A stretch of 64,000 nucleotides of DNA from an uncultured Chryseobacterium sp. (GCA_913774355.1 CAJYGB010000018.1:62001-126000); one strand, 5' to 3'; shown: positions 41,518-50,023, counted from the first letter of the stretch. Translations and numbers: made by a program. The notes: generated by a model from the sequence alone, not told the origin.

Positions 41518-42762
41518 TTATTGTTTCATATCGTACATTAGCAAAGCGGTAACCAATTTAGGTTCAATAAATGTACATTTCGGAGGCATGCTCAGCTTCA
41601 GGTCTGAAATCCTGATCATATCATTGAAACTTACGGGATAAATTCCGAATCCGGCCTTAGCTTCACCGCTGTCAACTTTTTCCTTTAAATGAGTGATGCC
41701 TTCAATATTGGAAGTCCCCTTTATATAGGAAATCTTTTCAGAACTGTCCGGATCTTCGATTTTTAAAATATCCTTGAAAATATATTTGTCCAGCAAATGA
41801 TGATCCAGGTTATCCAGAGACATTTCCTGCGAACGAAGATCATGCCTTACGTGAAGGGAATAAAATTTACCACCCAGGTACATCGAAATGTGGAACTTCT
41901 GTGAAGGATAATAGGCGGTTTCTCCTTTCTCATGAATCAGGAAATACTTTTCCAGCTCCTTTAAAAATTCTTCGTCCGACAATCCGTTGATATCCGATAA
42001 AATACGGTTATAATCGTGAATTTTGATGGATTGGTTGGAAACAATAAAACTGTAGACGAAATTATAAAGTTCCGTCCCGTTATGCCTTTTGTTTTTGTCT
42101 TTCTGGTGCTTGGCGTTCAAAGCCGTAGAACCGATCCGGTGGTGCCCGTCCGCAATGTAGAATGCATCGATCTGATCAATAACTTCCTTAAACTGCTGCA
42201 GTTTCAGGCGGTTGTCGATTCTCCATATTTTATGCCGGATTCCTTTCGTGTCCACGTGATTGAAGATCGGAACATTTTTTTCCTCATGGTTCATCAGCAA
42301 TTCGATCTTTGAATTGGCAGGATAGGTCAGCAATACTGGTTCTGCCTGAAGATTTACCTTTTCCAGGTAGTGCGCCAGCTTTTCCTTTTTCTGGGGGATG
42401 GTACTCTCATGCCTTTTGATTTTACCGTTCCAGAAATCCTCGATGCTCGCCAGACCAAGGAGCCCTCTGAAAACCTGTTTATTGGGATAAATCTGCTCAT
42501 AAAGATAATAGGAAGAATTGTCCTGAACGAGTTTTTTCTCTTCCATCAGGTCTTCAAAAGTCGACCGGATCTTTCGTAAATTCCTGTCGATATCTTTGGA
42601 TTTACTTACAACATAGGGTTTTATCATATGGATGTAAGTATTTTCTACCTGAGCTTTTTCCGCGATCTCCTCCTGGGTGAAATTGTCCAGAGGATGAGTG
42701 GGGAAAGTGCTCTCGTAGTCTTTATGAGGTCTTATTCCACGAAAAGGTTTAAAAATAGGCAT
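41518..42762 (-). CDS. DUF1015 family protein (ParB/SbnI-like fold)
   Basis: 414 residues. Family marks are the N-terminal F-R-G-I-R-P-H-K-D-Y, the middle Y-I-A-D-G-H-H-R-I-G-S-T-A (a ParB-like G-x-H-R box), and the C-terminal M-P-P-K-C-T-F-I-E-P-K. DUF1015 shares its fold with SbnI and the archaeal serine kinase SerK. In this window it follows serA by 3 bases, so a role in serine metabolism, such as a free-serine kinase, is a fair inference but not proven. Its product is cytoplasmic. Confidence 0.8.
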   Translation of the reverse strand: MPIFKPFRGIRPHKDYESTFPTHPLDNFTQEEIAEKAQVENTYIHMIKPYVVSKSKDIDRNLRKIRSTFEDLMEEKKLVQDNSSYYLYEQIYPNKQVFRGLLGLASIEDFWNGKIKRHESTIPQKKEKLAHYLEKVNLQAEPVLLTYPANSKIELLMNHEEKNVPIFNHVDTKGIRHKIWRIDNRLKLQQFKEVIDQIDAFYIADGHHRIGSTALNAKHQKDKNKRHNGTELYNFVYSFIVSNQSIKIHDYNRILSDINGLSDEEFLKELEKYFLIHEKGETAYYPSQKFHISMYLGGKFYSLHVRHDLRSQEMSLDNLDHHLLDKYIFKDILKIEDPDSSEKISYIKGTSNIEGITHLKEKVDSGEAKAGFGIYPVSFNDMIRISDLKLSMPPKCTFIEPKLVTALLMYDMKQ

Positions 42763-42765
42763 ACT

Positions 42766-43728
42766 TTATAATATAGTTTCTTTAATCTTAATAATCTGTT
42801 CTGCAAGTTCAACACCAATTTTTTCCTGGGCATCCACCGTATTTCCTCCGACGTGCGGGGAAAGCGATAAGGCAGGGTTCATCAGAAGAAGAACTTCCGG
42901 GCTCGGTTCTTTTTCAAAAACGTCCAGCGCAGCACCCGCTACTTTTCCGGATTCGATAAAATCGATCAGGGCAACTTCATTCATCACACCACCTCTTGCC
43001 GTATTTACGATGTAAACACCGTCTTTCATTTTCTCAAACTGAGGCGTGTCTATGATATATTCGTTCGTTTTAGGTGTATTGATGCTGATGAAATCCGCAT
43101 CTTTCAGAAAAGCATCTGTATCATTGGTGGAAGTGATCTCAAAGTTCACCGACTGGCCGTCGAAAAATTCCAGCGTAAGGAATTTGGTTATGGGCTTTCT
43201 CGTAAGAACTTTAACTTTCATTCCGAGTGAAATCCCCATCTTCAGTACTTCCTGGCCGATGCTTCCGAAACCGATTACACCGAGGGTTTTCCCTGAAAGC
43301 TCATATGCATTGGCAAACGACTTTTTCATGGCATTGAAATGCGTTTCTCCTTCCAGCGGCATCAGCCTGTTGGATTCATGGAGAAAACGTGCCAGCGAAA
43401 AGAAGTGTCCGAATACCAGCTCCGCTACGGATTTTGAGGATGCCGTCGGGGTATTGATCACATATTTTCCTTTTTCAATCGCGTATTCAACATCAATGTT
43501 GTCCATCCCGATGCCACCTCTTCCGATAATCTTAAGTCCCGGACAGGCATCGATAAGATCTTCTCTTACTTTGGTGGCACTTCTTACCAAAAGAACGTCT
43601 ACGTTGTTTTCGTTGATGAAACTGATGACGTGATCCTGTGCAACCCTGTGGTCCAGCACCTCGATCCCTGCATTTTTCAATGCCTGTTCACCTGCTTTTG
43701 AAATTCCGTCGTTGGCTAAAACTCTCAT
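42766..43728 (-). CDS. serA: D-3-phosphoglycerate dehydrogenase
   Basis: 320 residues, the short form without ACT domain. Substrate loop residues 48-56 read V-R-S-A-T-K-V-R-E. The NAD fold has G-V-I-G-F-G-S-I-G-Q-E, and the catalytic set includes N-T-A-R-G-G (Arg), Glu in the D-V-F-E-K-E-P segment, and His in L-S-P-H-V-G-G-N-T. It oxidises 3-phosphoglycerate, the first step of serine synthesis. The gene follows serC on the same strand after a 122-bp gap and abuts the DUF1015 gene. The lack of an ACT domain means no serine feedback through that domain. Confidence 0.92.
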   Translation of the reverse strand: MRVLANDGISKAGEQALKNAGIEVLDHRVAQDHVISFINENNVDVLLVRSATKVREDLIDACPGLKIIGRGGIGMDNIDVEYAIEKGKYVINTPTASSKSVAELVFGHFFSLARFLHESNRLMPLEGETHFNAMKKSFANAYELSGKTLGVIGFGSIGQEVLKMGISLGMKVKVLTRKPITKFLTLEFFDGQSVNFEITSTNDTDAFLKDADFISINTPKTNEYIIDTPQFEKMKDGVYIVNTARGGVMNEVALIDFIESGKVAGAALDVFEKEPSPEVLLLMNPALSLSPHVGGNTVDAQEKIGVELAEQIIKIKETIL

Positions 43729-43850
43729 GTTTTTATATTCTTTAATTATTTAAATAAGTGAATTATTAAATAATTTAACAGTGGCGCAAATTAAGAAAAT
43801 TTAAAATAACACCTGTTATTGTTTAAATGATTGAATTTTAGTATTTTATA

Positions 43851-44915
43851 TTAATTAACAGATTTCATGACGTCCACCAGAACCTGTACGCTTTCGATTG
43901 GCATGGCGTTGTACAAACTTGCTCTGTATCCGCCCAAGCTCCTGTGCCCGTTCAGTCCGCTGATGCCTGAAGCTTTCCATGCGGCATCAAATTCCTCTTT
44001 TTTGCTCTCGTCGGTAATCTTGAAAGAAACATTCATCAAAGAACGGTCTTCTTTTACGCAGAAGGTTTCAAACAGAGGGTTGCTGTCGATTTCATCATAT
44101 AATAATTTTGCTTTGGCTTCGTTTCTGGCTTCGGCAGCTGCAATTCCCCCGTTGTTTTCCAAGTGCTGCAACGTAAGCAGGGAAGCATAGACAGGGAAAA
44201 CCGGCGGCGTGTTATACATGGATTCTTTAGCGATATGCTGTGAATAATCCAGAATGGAGAACATATTTTCCCTTCCTGTCTTTCCTAAAATTTCTTTTTT
44301 GATGACCACCAGCGTAACTCCCGCAGGCCCCATATTTTTCTGGGCTCCGGCATAGATCAGGTCAAATTTCGAAAAATCCAGCTGTCTTGAGAAAATATCG
44401 GAACTCATATCACAAACCATCAGTGTATTTACTTCCGGGAAGGATTTCATCTGGGTTCCGTAAATGGTATTGTTGGAAGTGCAATGGAAATAATCGTATT
44501 CCGCACCTACGGTATAATCTTTAGGAATAAAAGAATAGTTTTCTTCTTTGGAAGAACCCACCACATCCACAGTTCCTACTTTTTTAGCTTCTTTAATGGC
44601 GCCGGCAGCCCATGTTCCCGTATCCAGGTACGCTGCTTTTCCGCCTACTTTCATCAGGTTGTACGGAACCATCGCAAACTGCAGGCTGGCACCTCCGCCC
44701 AGGTATAAAACTTCGTAATCATCACCCAGATTCATCAGTCTTTTTACGATGGCGCGTGCTTCATCCATTACCGCCACGAAATCCTTGCTCCGGTGCGAAA
44801 TTTCAAGAAGGGAAAGGCCGATTCCGTTGAAATCCAGAATCGCCTGTGCCGATTTTTCGAAAACCTCCTGAGGTAAGATGCATGGTCCTGCGCTGAAGTT
44901 GTGCTTTTTGCTCAT
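43851..44915 (-). CDS. serC: phosphoserine aminotransferase
   Basis: 354 residues. Motifs are H-N-F-S-A-G-P-C-I-L-P near the start, L-L-E-I-S-H-R-S, L-G-G-G-A-S-L-Q-F, and the PLP lysine in Y-A-G-A-Q-K-N-M-G-P-A-G. Also present are A-K-E-S-M-Y-N-T-P-P and the C-terminal G-H-R-S-L-G-G-Y-R-A-S. It makes phosphoserine from phosphohydroxypyruvate and glutamate, and also acts in pyridoxal synthesis in some bacteria. The region before the ATG contains the dyad GTAAAG-TTTC-CTTTAC (44940-44955). Confidence 0.95.
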   Translation of the reverse strand: MSKKHNFSAGPCILPQEVFEKSAQAILDFNGIGLSLLEISHRSKDFVAVMDEARAIVKRLMNLGDDYEVLYLGGGASLQFAMVPYNLMKVGGKAAYLDTGTWAAGAIKEAKKVGTVDVVGSSKEENYSFIPKDYTVGAEYDYFHCTSNNTIYGTQMKSFPEVNTLMVCDMSSDIFSRQLDFSKFDLIYAGAQKNMGPAGVTLVVIKKEILGKTGRENMFSILDYSQHIAKESMYNTPPVFPVYASLLTLQHLENNGGIAAAEARNEAKAKLLYDEIDSNPLFETFCVKEDRSLMNVSFKITDESKKEEFDAAWKASGISGLNGHRSLGGYRASLYNAMPIESVQVLVDVMKSVN

Positions 44916-44939
44916 ATCATTTATTTTTTTGGATTTTCT

Positions 44940-44955
44940 GTAAAGTTTCCTTTAC
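44940..44955. promoter_or_regulatory. dyad upstream of serC
   Basis: Six-base perfect arms GTAAAG (44940-44945) and CTTTAC (44950-44955) with a 4-base spacer, 25 bases before the serC start. It could be an operator; without a visible -7 element nothing more can be said. Confidence 0.3.
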
Positions 44956-45000
44956 CGTTTCATTTATAGTTTCTTATTAAAAATCAGGGTTTGGGCATAT

Positions 45001-45029
45001 AAAAAACCGTCTCATGATGAATGAGACGG
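45001..45029 (-). terminator. terminator of the ferredoxin gene
   Basis: Nine-base perfect arms CCGTCTCAT (45007-45015) and ATGAGACGG (45021-45029), then six T on the minus strand. Confidence 0.75.
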
Positions 45030-45035
45030 CAGTTA

Positions 45036-45386
45036 TTATTCTCCGTGTAAGAATGCTTTTTTATTAAGCAGTGCTTCTTCAGATTCTATATGGTCCTCAT
45101 CCGGTACACAGCAGTCTACCGGGCACACGGCAGCACATTGCGGTTCTTCGTGGAAGCCTTTGCATTCCGTACATTTATCGGTTACAATGAAGTATACATC
45201 ATCACTTACAGGCTCCTGTGGCGCATCGGCATCCACCGTAAGTCCTGAAGTCAGGGTTACGGTACCTTTCAGTTCGGTACCTTCAGAAGCTTTCCAGTCT
45301 ACTGCTCCTTCATAAATTGCATTGTTCGGGCATTCCGGTTCGCAGGCTCCGCAGTTAATGCATTCATCAGTTATTTTAATAGCCAT
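45036..45386 (-). CDS. 2[4Fe-4S] ferredoxin
   Basis: 116 residues. Two cluster motifs are seen: C-I-N-C-G-A-C-E-P-E-C-P at residues 11-22, and C-T-E-C-K-G-F-H-E-E-P-Q-C-A-A-V-C-P with a longer loop. An insertion of about 45 residues between them is usual for this Bacteroidota group. It carries electrons for soluble oxidoreductases in the cytoplasm. It is divergent from the acyl-CoA reductase gene, with overlapping promoters in 59 bases. Confidence 0.9.
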   Translation of the reverse strand: MAIKITDECINCGACEPECPNNAIYEGAVDWKASEGTELKGTVTLTSGLTVDADAPQEPVSDDVYFIVTDKCTECKGFHEEPQCAAVCPVDCCVPDEDHIESEEALLNKKAFLHGE

Positions 45387-45399
45387 CGCTAATTTTTTT

Positions 45400-45417
45400 T
45401 AAATTTGCACAAAATTA
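45400..45417. promoter_or_regulatory. overlapping divergent -7 elements for ferredoxin and acyl-CoA reductase genes
   Basis: Plus strand TAAATTTG (45400-45407), 38 bases before the ATG at 45446. Minus strand TAATTTTG (complement of 45410-45417), 23 bases before the ferredoxin ATG. The two elements are two bases apart, so polymerases on the two strands would exclude each other. Confidence 0.5.
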
Positions 45418-45445
45418 CAAAATATTCCCCAATTTTACAGTAATT

Positions 45446-46480
45446 ATGAATACCGAAAATCAAGTTTTAGGACTTACAAGGCTTAGCCGATACATAAAAG
45501 ACTTTTTAGCCAAAAATCAGGAAGCGTACAGCGAAGATGATGCCGGTTTTGAATCGTTGTTAGAAAGATCCAAAATCGAAAACCCGTGGTTTACCATTGA
45601 AAATCAAAAATTTGCCCTGCGGCAGTGGGCAGATTTGCTGACGGAGAAAAACATCGGCAGCTGGCTGAATAAATACCGGGTCTCAGGAATATCAAAAAGG
45701 GTAGGGCTTATCCTGGCCGGAAATATTCCTCTGGTAGGATTCCACGATGTAATTTCCGTTGTGCTGAGCAATCATATTCCCGTCATCAAGCTTTCTTCAA
45801 AAGATAAGTATATGATTCCGTTTTTATTAAAAAAGTGGAATGAATTTTCAGAAGGCCGCGTTCCTTTTGAATTTGTGGAAAAGCTTGAGAATTTTGATGC
45901 GGTGATCGCTACCGGAAGCAACAATACAGCGCGGTACCTGGAATATTATTTTAAAAACCATCTGCATATTATCCGGAAAAACAGGACATCAATCGCTATT
46001 TTAAAGGGTGATGAAACAGAAGAGGACCTGAAACTTTTGGCAGAGGATATTTTCCGTTATTTCGGATTGGGATGCAGGAACGTGACACGGCTATTTATTC
46101 CTCAGGATTTTGTCATCGACAGGCTTTTTGAAAGTTTCCTGGACTTCCAGGACATCATCAACCATAATAAGTACGCCAACAATTACGATTACAACCGGGC
46201 CATTTACTTATTAAACCAGGAAAAATTCTGGGACAACAATTTCGTGATGCTGAAGGAGGATGAAAAACTTTTCAGTCCGCTTTCCGTTATTAATTTCAGC
46301 CGCTATTCTTCTCTGGATGAAGTGAAGAGCTTTATTGCTGAGAATGAAGAAAACATCCAATGCATTGTTGCCGGAGAAGAGCTTGGCCTGAATTCCGTAA
46401 AGCCAGGAGAAGCCCAGAACCCTGGACTGGATACGTATGCAGATAATGTGGACACCATGAAATTTTTATCGGTAATATAA
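45446..46480 (+). CDS. LuxC-family acyl-CoA reductase
   Basis: 344 residues. Family markers are G-L-I-L-A-G-N-I-P-L-V-G-F-H-D, I-K-L-S-S-K-D, A-T-G-S-N-N-T-A-R-Y, H-I-I-R-K-N-R-T-S and G-L-G-C-R-N-V-T-R, where the Cys is the acyl-binding nucleophile. LuxC-type enzymes reduce fatty acyl thioesters to aldehydes with NADPH. No luciferase genes are present; flavobacterial members are stand-alone and of unknown physiological role. The product is cytoplasmic and sits beside a ferredoxin gene on the other strand. Confidence 0.85.
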   Translation: MNTENQVLGLTRLSRYIKDFLAKNQEAYSEDDAGFESLLERSKIENPWFTIENQKFALRQWADLLTEKNIGSWLNKYRVSGISKRVGLILAGNIPLVGFHDVISVVLSNHIPVIKLSSKDKYMIPFLLKKWNEFSEGRVPFEFVEKLENFDAVIATGSNNTARYLEYYFKNHLHIIRKNRTSIAILKGDETEEDLKLLAEDIFRYFGLGCRNVTRLFIPQDFVIDRLFESFLDFQDIINHNKYANNYDYNRAIYLLNQEKFWDNNFVMLKEDEKLFSPLSVINFSRYSSLDEVKSFIAENEENIQCIVAGEELGLNSVKPGEAQNPGLDTYADNVDTMKFLSVI

Positions 46481-46515
46481 TTCTTCGTATCTTGCCGTTA
46501 CCAATCCTGATCCGT

Positions 46516-46962
46516 ATGAAAAAAATAATAGCGGTTCTTACCGTACTGGCATTTCAGCTGGGATTTTCCCAGGCGAGCCAGATCAAAATTGTTGAAAGCA
46601 AAAAAATTGAACTGACGTCCGAATTGAGCAAGGACCAGATTGCCATTTACAATCAGTATTTTACGAAGTTTGTGACGACATTGAAAAATTCGGACAAGCA
46701 GGCCGTTAATGGTCTGATTTCCGATAAGGTAAAAGATATTGTATCCGATGATGTGATCCGGAAGCTATCCGGCGGCATCAGCTTTGAGCGGAAGACCGAG
46801 GTGTACAAATCGGGTTACCAGAAGCTGCTGGATAATGCAACTTACCCGGCCATCCAGTACAAATATGCCGACGATGCTTCTGATCCGCCAAGGGATGTGA
46901 TCACTGTTATTTTTGAGAATGACGGGAAGATTCTGGGGGTAAAGCCGGAATACAGTAAATAA
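46516..46962 (+). CDS. secreted hypothetical protein, tandem paralogue 1
   Basis: 148 residues from the ATG at 46516, which starts a proper signal peptide (MKKIIAVLTVLAFQLGFSQ). An ATG at 46492 adds eight residues in front. The mature domain reads L-S-K-D-Q-I-A-I-Y-N-Q-Y-F-T-K-F-V, ends with I-Q-Y-K-Y-A-D-D, then V-I-T-V-I-F-E-N-D-G-K-I-L-G-V-K-P. The same framework occurs in the next two genes, so this is a tandem family. I do not recognise it under a domain name. It is likely a small periplasmic or outer-membrane-facing alpha/beta domain. Downstream comes a GTAAA microsatellite. Confidence 0.75.
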   Translation: MKKIIAVLTVLAFQLGFSQASQIKIVESKKIELTSELSKDQIAIYNQYFTKFVTTLKNSDKQAVNGLISDKVKDIVSDDVIRKLSGGISFERKTEVYKSGYQKLLDNATYPAIQYKYADDASDPPRDVITVIFENDGKILGVKPEYSK

Positions 46963-46965
46963 ATG

Positions 46966-46988
46966 GTAAAGTAAAGTAAAGTAAAGTA
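46966..46988. repeat. GTAAA pentanucleotide tandem repeat
   Basis: Four full copies of GTAAA plus GTA. It sits between paralogues 1 and 2, 40-60 bases before the ATG at 47027, where the promoter of paralogue 2 would be. A change of copy number would alter promoter spacing. Confidence 0.6.
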
Positions 46989-47026
46989 TAATTCTGTTTA
47001 CTGTTTATTATAAGCCATAATTAAGC

Positions 47027-47494
47027 ATGAAAAAAATATTTTTAATCCTTTCCGTCTTACCCGCGCCGTTCTTTTTCTCCCAGAAAAAAGCAGTACCTAA
47101 ACCGGAAACCCAAAAGGAGAGCATCAGCAGTGATACAAAACCTGCGCTGCAGTTAACGAAAGAAGAAATCGCCCTTTATAACGGAAACTTCCTGAAATTC
47201 ATCAATGCGCTGAAGGCTTCGGATCGTAAAGGAATGGAAGCCCTGCTTTCCGAGAGAGCGAAAAAAATGGTCACGGATGTGGTTTTTCAAAAGCTGGCTG
47301 CCGATATTGATACCGGCAAGACATTTGAAATTATCAAAAGCGGTGACAAGCCTTTTATCGATGGAAGCAGGTTGCCGATGATCCAATACAAATATGCTGA
47401 TGATAAAGCGGCTGAACCAGCGAAGGTTATCACCGCCGTATTTGACAAGGATGGGAAAATAATGGGTATCAAGCCGTATAAGACGGTGAAATAA
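47027..47494 (+). CDS. secreted hypothetical protein, tandem paralogue 2
   Basis: 155 residues with a signal peptide (MKKIFLILSVLPAPFFFSQ) and a hydrophilic spacer (KKAVPKPETQKESISSDTKP). The domain that follows is aligned with paralogue 1: L-T-K-E-E-I-A-L-Y-N-G-N-F-L-K-F-I, I-Q-Y-K-Y-A-D-D, V-I-T-A-V-F-D-K-D-G-K-I-M-G-I-K-P. The function is unknown. It may have a separate promoter, because the GTAAA repeat lies in the gap before it. Confidence 0.75.
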   Translation: MKKIFLILSVLPAPFFFSQKKAVPKPETQKESISSDTKPALQLTKEEIALYNGNFLKFINALKASDRKGMEALLSERAKKMVTDVVFQKLAADIDTGKTFEIIKSGDKPFIDGSRLPMIQYKYADDKAAEPAKVITAVFDKDGKIMGIKPYKTVK

Positions 47495-47535
47495 AAAATT
47501 AATAAATAAAACCATATACTCCTTTTATAAACATA

Positions 47536-48482
47536 ATGAAAATAATGGTTTTAAGTTTATTTTTATTCAGTCCGTTATGCTTTTCTCAGAACATCATTCA
47601 AACTGAGATTCAGGGAAAAAAATTAAACGATTTCATTCAGTTGGAAAATCGTCTGGAAAATAAACTATTCAAAACGGATGAAAATTATGTTTCCGTGAAA
47701 CCTGTTTTTAAACCGTTTATTTTTGAACGGAAAGAAAAAGATATTCCCAACCTTTATTTTATTACGGCTATAAAAAAGATTCAGCCATTGCTGAAATTCT
47801 CTATGAGTGGGACGTCCATAATTTTGACAAAGGTGAAAATGTAAAGAAAGCTATCGCCTTTAATAAAGCCATGATCAAGAAATATCTTGAGCTTATCGGC
47901 GAAGTTTCGAAAAAATATGGCAAAAGCATTCGGGAAGGGAATCTGGATAATCTCGATCTTCTCAATTCCAGCGAAGGTCTTCACCGAAGTGATGAGTGGA
48001 AGATTAATGACAGTATAAGTATCTCAGCCAATATAGACCTGTCAGAGCATTATGAAAGGCAGGGAATGATGGCTACTGTTCCTACTCATAAGATAAGACT
48101 ATATGTAATGAATGAGAGAGAAGAGGAGGATGCCGGTAATGCTTTAAGCAAAGAGAAGATAGGTTTATAACGGATGGAATTCCTGAAGTTTCTTGAAAAG
48201 CTTAAAATTTCTGATTTCGCCGGAGCAAGAAATATTCTGGTCGAAAGTATAAAGGTTTCCGCAACAGATGATGTTTTAAAAACATTAGCCGGGAGCATTC
48301 ATTTGGATAAGAATATTGAAATTTTCATGACGGGCTTTCAGATCACTGATGATGGGAATCAGCATCCGATGGTTCAATTTAAATATACGGATGACATTTC
48401 TCCTCCTAAGGAAGTAATATCTGTCCTTTTTGATGAGAATGGAAATATTTTAGGAATAAAGCCTATGAAACAATTGAATTAA
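47536..48482 (+). pseudogene. tandem paralogue 3, broken by a frameshift and a nonsense codon
   Basis: The first frame (47536-47844) has a signal peptide (VLSLFLFSPLCFSQN) and leaves the coding sense near 47757. From there another frame continues without interruption: Y-G-Y-K-K-D-S-A-I-A-E-I-L-Y-E-W-D, then on to S-K-E-K-I-G-L at 48167. A TAA follows (48168-48170), and the same frame resumes R-M-E-F-L-K-F-L-E-K-L and ends I-L-G-I-K-P-M at 48482. The third part aligns with paralogue 2 with the TAA exactly where it has Tyr (I-A-L-Y-N-G). One T added to the T-run at 47757-47760 would repair the first break. An intact gene would encode about 315 residues with an N-terminal extension that the other two paralogues lack. 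Confidence 0.7.
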
Positions 48483-48519
48483 AAACGATTAAATTTACAT
48501 TAAATAAAAAAATAAAACT

Positions 48520-49206
48520 ATGATGACAGATGTTTTAGTGGCGCACGCCAATGACGTTGATAAAGCAGCGTTTTACAGGAAAACCTATATTCATGTAGCC
48601 TTATCGATCCTTGCTTTTATCGGGGTAGAAAGTGTATTGTTGAAAATGGTTCCGGATCAGGTGATCTTTGCCATGTTTGCCCAAAGGTATATCTGGCTGC
48701 TGATCATCGGGGTCTTCTGGCTGGCTTCAGTGCTGGCAACCAAATGGTCGCTTTCACAGAGCCAGTCGACTCAGTATTTCGGGCTTGGATTTTATGTCCT
48801 GCTGGAAGCCGTTATTTTCCTGCCGTTAATTAAAATCGCGACACTATATGCCGGGCCGAACGTCATTTTTCAGGCAGCCATGCTTACCTTAGCGATGTTT
48901 GCAGGAATTTCGCTTGTCGCTTTTACTTCCAAAAGGGATTTTTCGTTCCTGAGAAATATCATTATTATCGGAGGATTTATTTCACTGGGACTAATTGTAG
49001 GAGGAATGCTTTTCGGATTCGATCTCGGACTTTGGTTCTCAGTAGGAATGGTGATCCTGGCTTCTGCAACGATTCTGTATCAGACGAGTATTCTTAAAAA
49101 TGCGTACAGCACGAATCAGTACGTAGGCGCTTCTTTGCAGTTGTTTGCTTCCATTATGCTGCTGTTCTGGTATATCCTGAGCATTCTGATGAGCAGAAGA
49201 AATTAA
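48520..49206 (+). CDS. Bax inhibitor-1 / YccA family membrane protein
   Basis: 228 residues with seven predicted membrane helices. Recognisable features are F-Y-R-K-T-Y-I-H-V-A at the start of helix 1, Y-V-L-L-E-A-V-I-F, A-M-L-T-L-A-M-F-A-G, and V-I-L-A-S-A-T-I-L-Y-Q-T-S in helix 6. The usual di-aspartate sensor is less clear here. Members form pH-sensitive calcium leak pores or interact with membrane protease FtsH. A terminator follows at 49234-49272. Confidence 0.85.
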   Translation: MMTDVLVAHANDVDKAAFYRKTYIHVALSILAFIGVESVLLKMVPDQVIFAMFAQRYIWLLIIGVFWLASVLATKWSLSQSQSTQYFGLGFYVLLEAVIFLPLIKIATLYAGPNVIFQAAMLTLAMFAGISLVAFTSKRDFSFLRNIIIIGGFISLGLIVGGMLFGFDLGLWFSVGMVILASATILYQTSILKNAYSTNQYVGASLQLFASIMLLFWYILSILMSRRN

Positions 49207-49233
49207 TGAAAATAAAAGAAATGTTGTAAACCC

Positions 49234-49272
49234 AAAAAATCCTGATGTCTCGGCATCGGGATTTTGTTTTTT
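49234..49272 (+). terminator. terminator of the BI-1-like gene
   Basis: Twelve-base arms (49236-49247 and 49254-49265, one G-U), 6-base loop, T-run to 49272. Confidence 0.65.
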
Positions 49273-49352
49273 AGTGGTTTAAACAAATAGAACTCATGTT
49301 GGCACAATGACACGGTTTTATGATCTGTGTTATTCGTGAAATTTGTTTAAAA

Positions 49353-49601
49353 CTATTTGTCTATAGAACCTAATACTTTTTGGGCAAACGAGTTTAAAGC
49401 ATCCTTTTCACTCATTCCGCTTTGTACGCTGGCATGAACTTCCAAAGCGCCGCAGATGTTGGTAATAAGCTCGCCGGCAACATTCATATCCTCTTCGGAT
49501 GTTCCTCTGAATTCTGTGAAGCTTTCCAGTACTTCCAGCGTTTTTTCAAGATTTTCAGGAGTCTGATTCTGATAAAACTGTCTGATGATCGGTAACTTCA
49601 T
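49353..49601 (-). CDS. small conserved flavobacterial protein (DUF6952-like)
   Basis: 82 residues, helical. The pattern M-K-L-P-I-I-R-Q-F-Y-Q-N, E-K-T-L-E-V-L-E-S-F-T-E-F-R-G-T, and D-A-L-N-S-F-A-Q-K-V-L-G-S is one I associate with a small family found after thioredoxin genes in flavobacteria. Its function is unknown. It begins 2 bases after the thioredoxin stop, so the two are translationally coupled. Confidence 0.75.
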   Translation of the reverse strand: MKLPIIRQFYQNQTPENLEKTLEVLESFTEFRGTSEEDMNVAGELITNICGALEVHASVQSGMSEKDALNSFAQKVLGSIDK

Positions 49602-49603
49602 AA

Positions 49604-49909
49604 TTACAATTCGTTAAATAAGTTGATTAAACTTTCTGCCTGGTTAGACTGCACCTGGTTTACCAGTTCGCCGTTTCTGAAAATGGCAAAGGTTGGTAAA
49701 TTATCCACTTTAGCCAGTTTTCTGCTTTCCGGAAGCTTTTCAGCATCTATGTACAGAAAAGGGATGCTGTCGTTCTCAGAAGCTAGTTTTTTAAACTTCG
49801 GCTTCATGATTCTGCAGTTCCCGCACCATGTTGCGCCGTATTGTACCACTACTTTTTCATTTTCGCTTACGATATTCTGAAGCGTATCTTCTGTTAATTC
49901 GGTATACAT
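49604..49909 (-). CDS. thioredoxin-family protein
   Basis: 101 residues. Active site W-C-G-N-C (in Y-G-A-T-W-C-G-N-C-R-I-M) instead of the usual W-C-G-P-C, and the cis-proline loop N-L-P-T-F-A-I-F. The Asn-for-Pro change in the CxxC loop alters redox potential. It is cytoplasmic, and its gene is followed by the small helical gene and preceded by the peroxiredoxin gene, so it is a likely reductant for that peroxidase. Confidence 0.9.
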   Translation of the reverse strand: MYTELTEDTLQNIVSENEKVVVQYGATWCGNCRIMKPKFKKLASENDSIPFLYIDAEKLPESRKLAKVDNLPTFAIFRNGELVNQVQSNQAESLINLFNEL

Positions 49910-49932
49910 AAGTTAAATTTTAGAATAAAATT

Positions 49933-50021
49933 TAACAATGTACCAATCTAGCAATGCAACAGTTTACCAATATTATTTCCTGCTGCATTATTGTTACACT
50001 GCTAGATTTGTTACATTGTTA
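49933..50021. repeat. imperfect inverted repeat between peroxiredoxin and thioredoxin genes
   Basis: The left arm TAACAATGTACCAATCTAGC starts at 49933. The complement of the right arm starts TAACAATGTAACAAATCTAG. Together the arms span about 28 and 31 bases with a few mismatches, leaving a 30-base loop. It can fold in RNA and may act as an attenuator or a 3' stabiliser; similar AATGTAACA units are typical intergenic repeats. Confidence 0.55.
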
Positions 50022-50023
50022 TA

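Noticed and set aside
43046..43633. Plus-strand frame of 195 codons opposite serA
   Set aside because: Shadow of the clearly conserved serA coding frame; its translation has no domain character.
44940..44955. Strong regulator site for serine genes
   Set aside because: A 6-bp dyad without a visible promoter around it and no second copy is too weak for more than a low-confidence entry.
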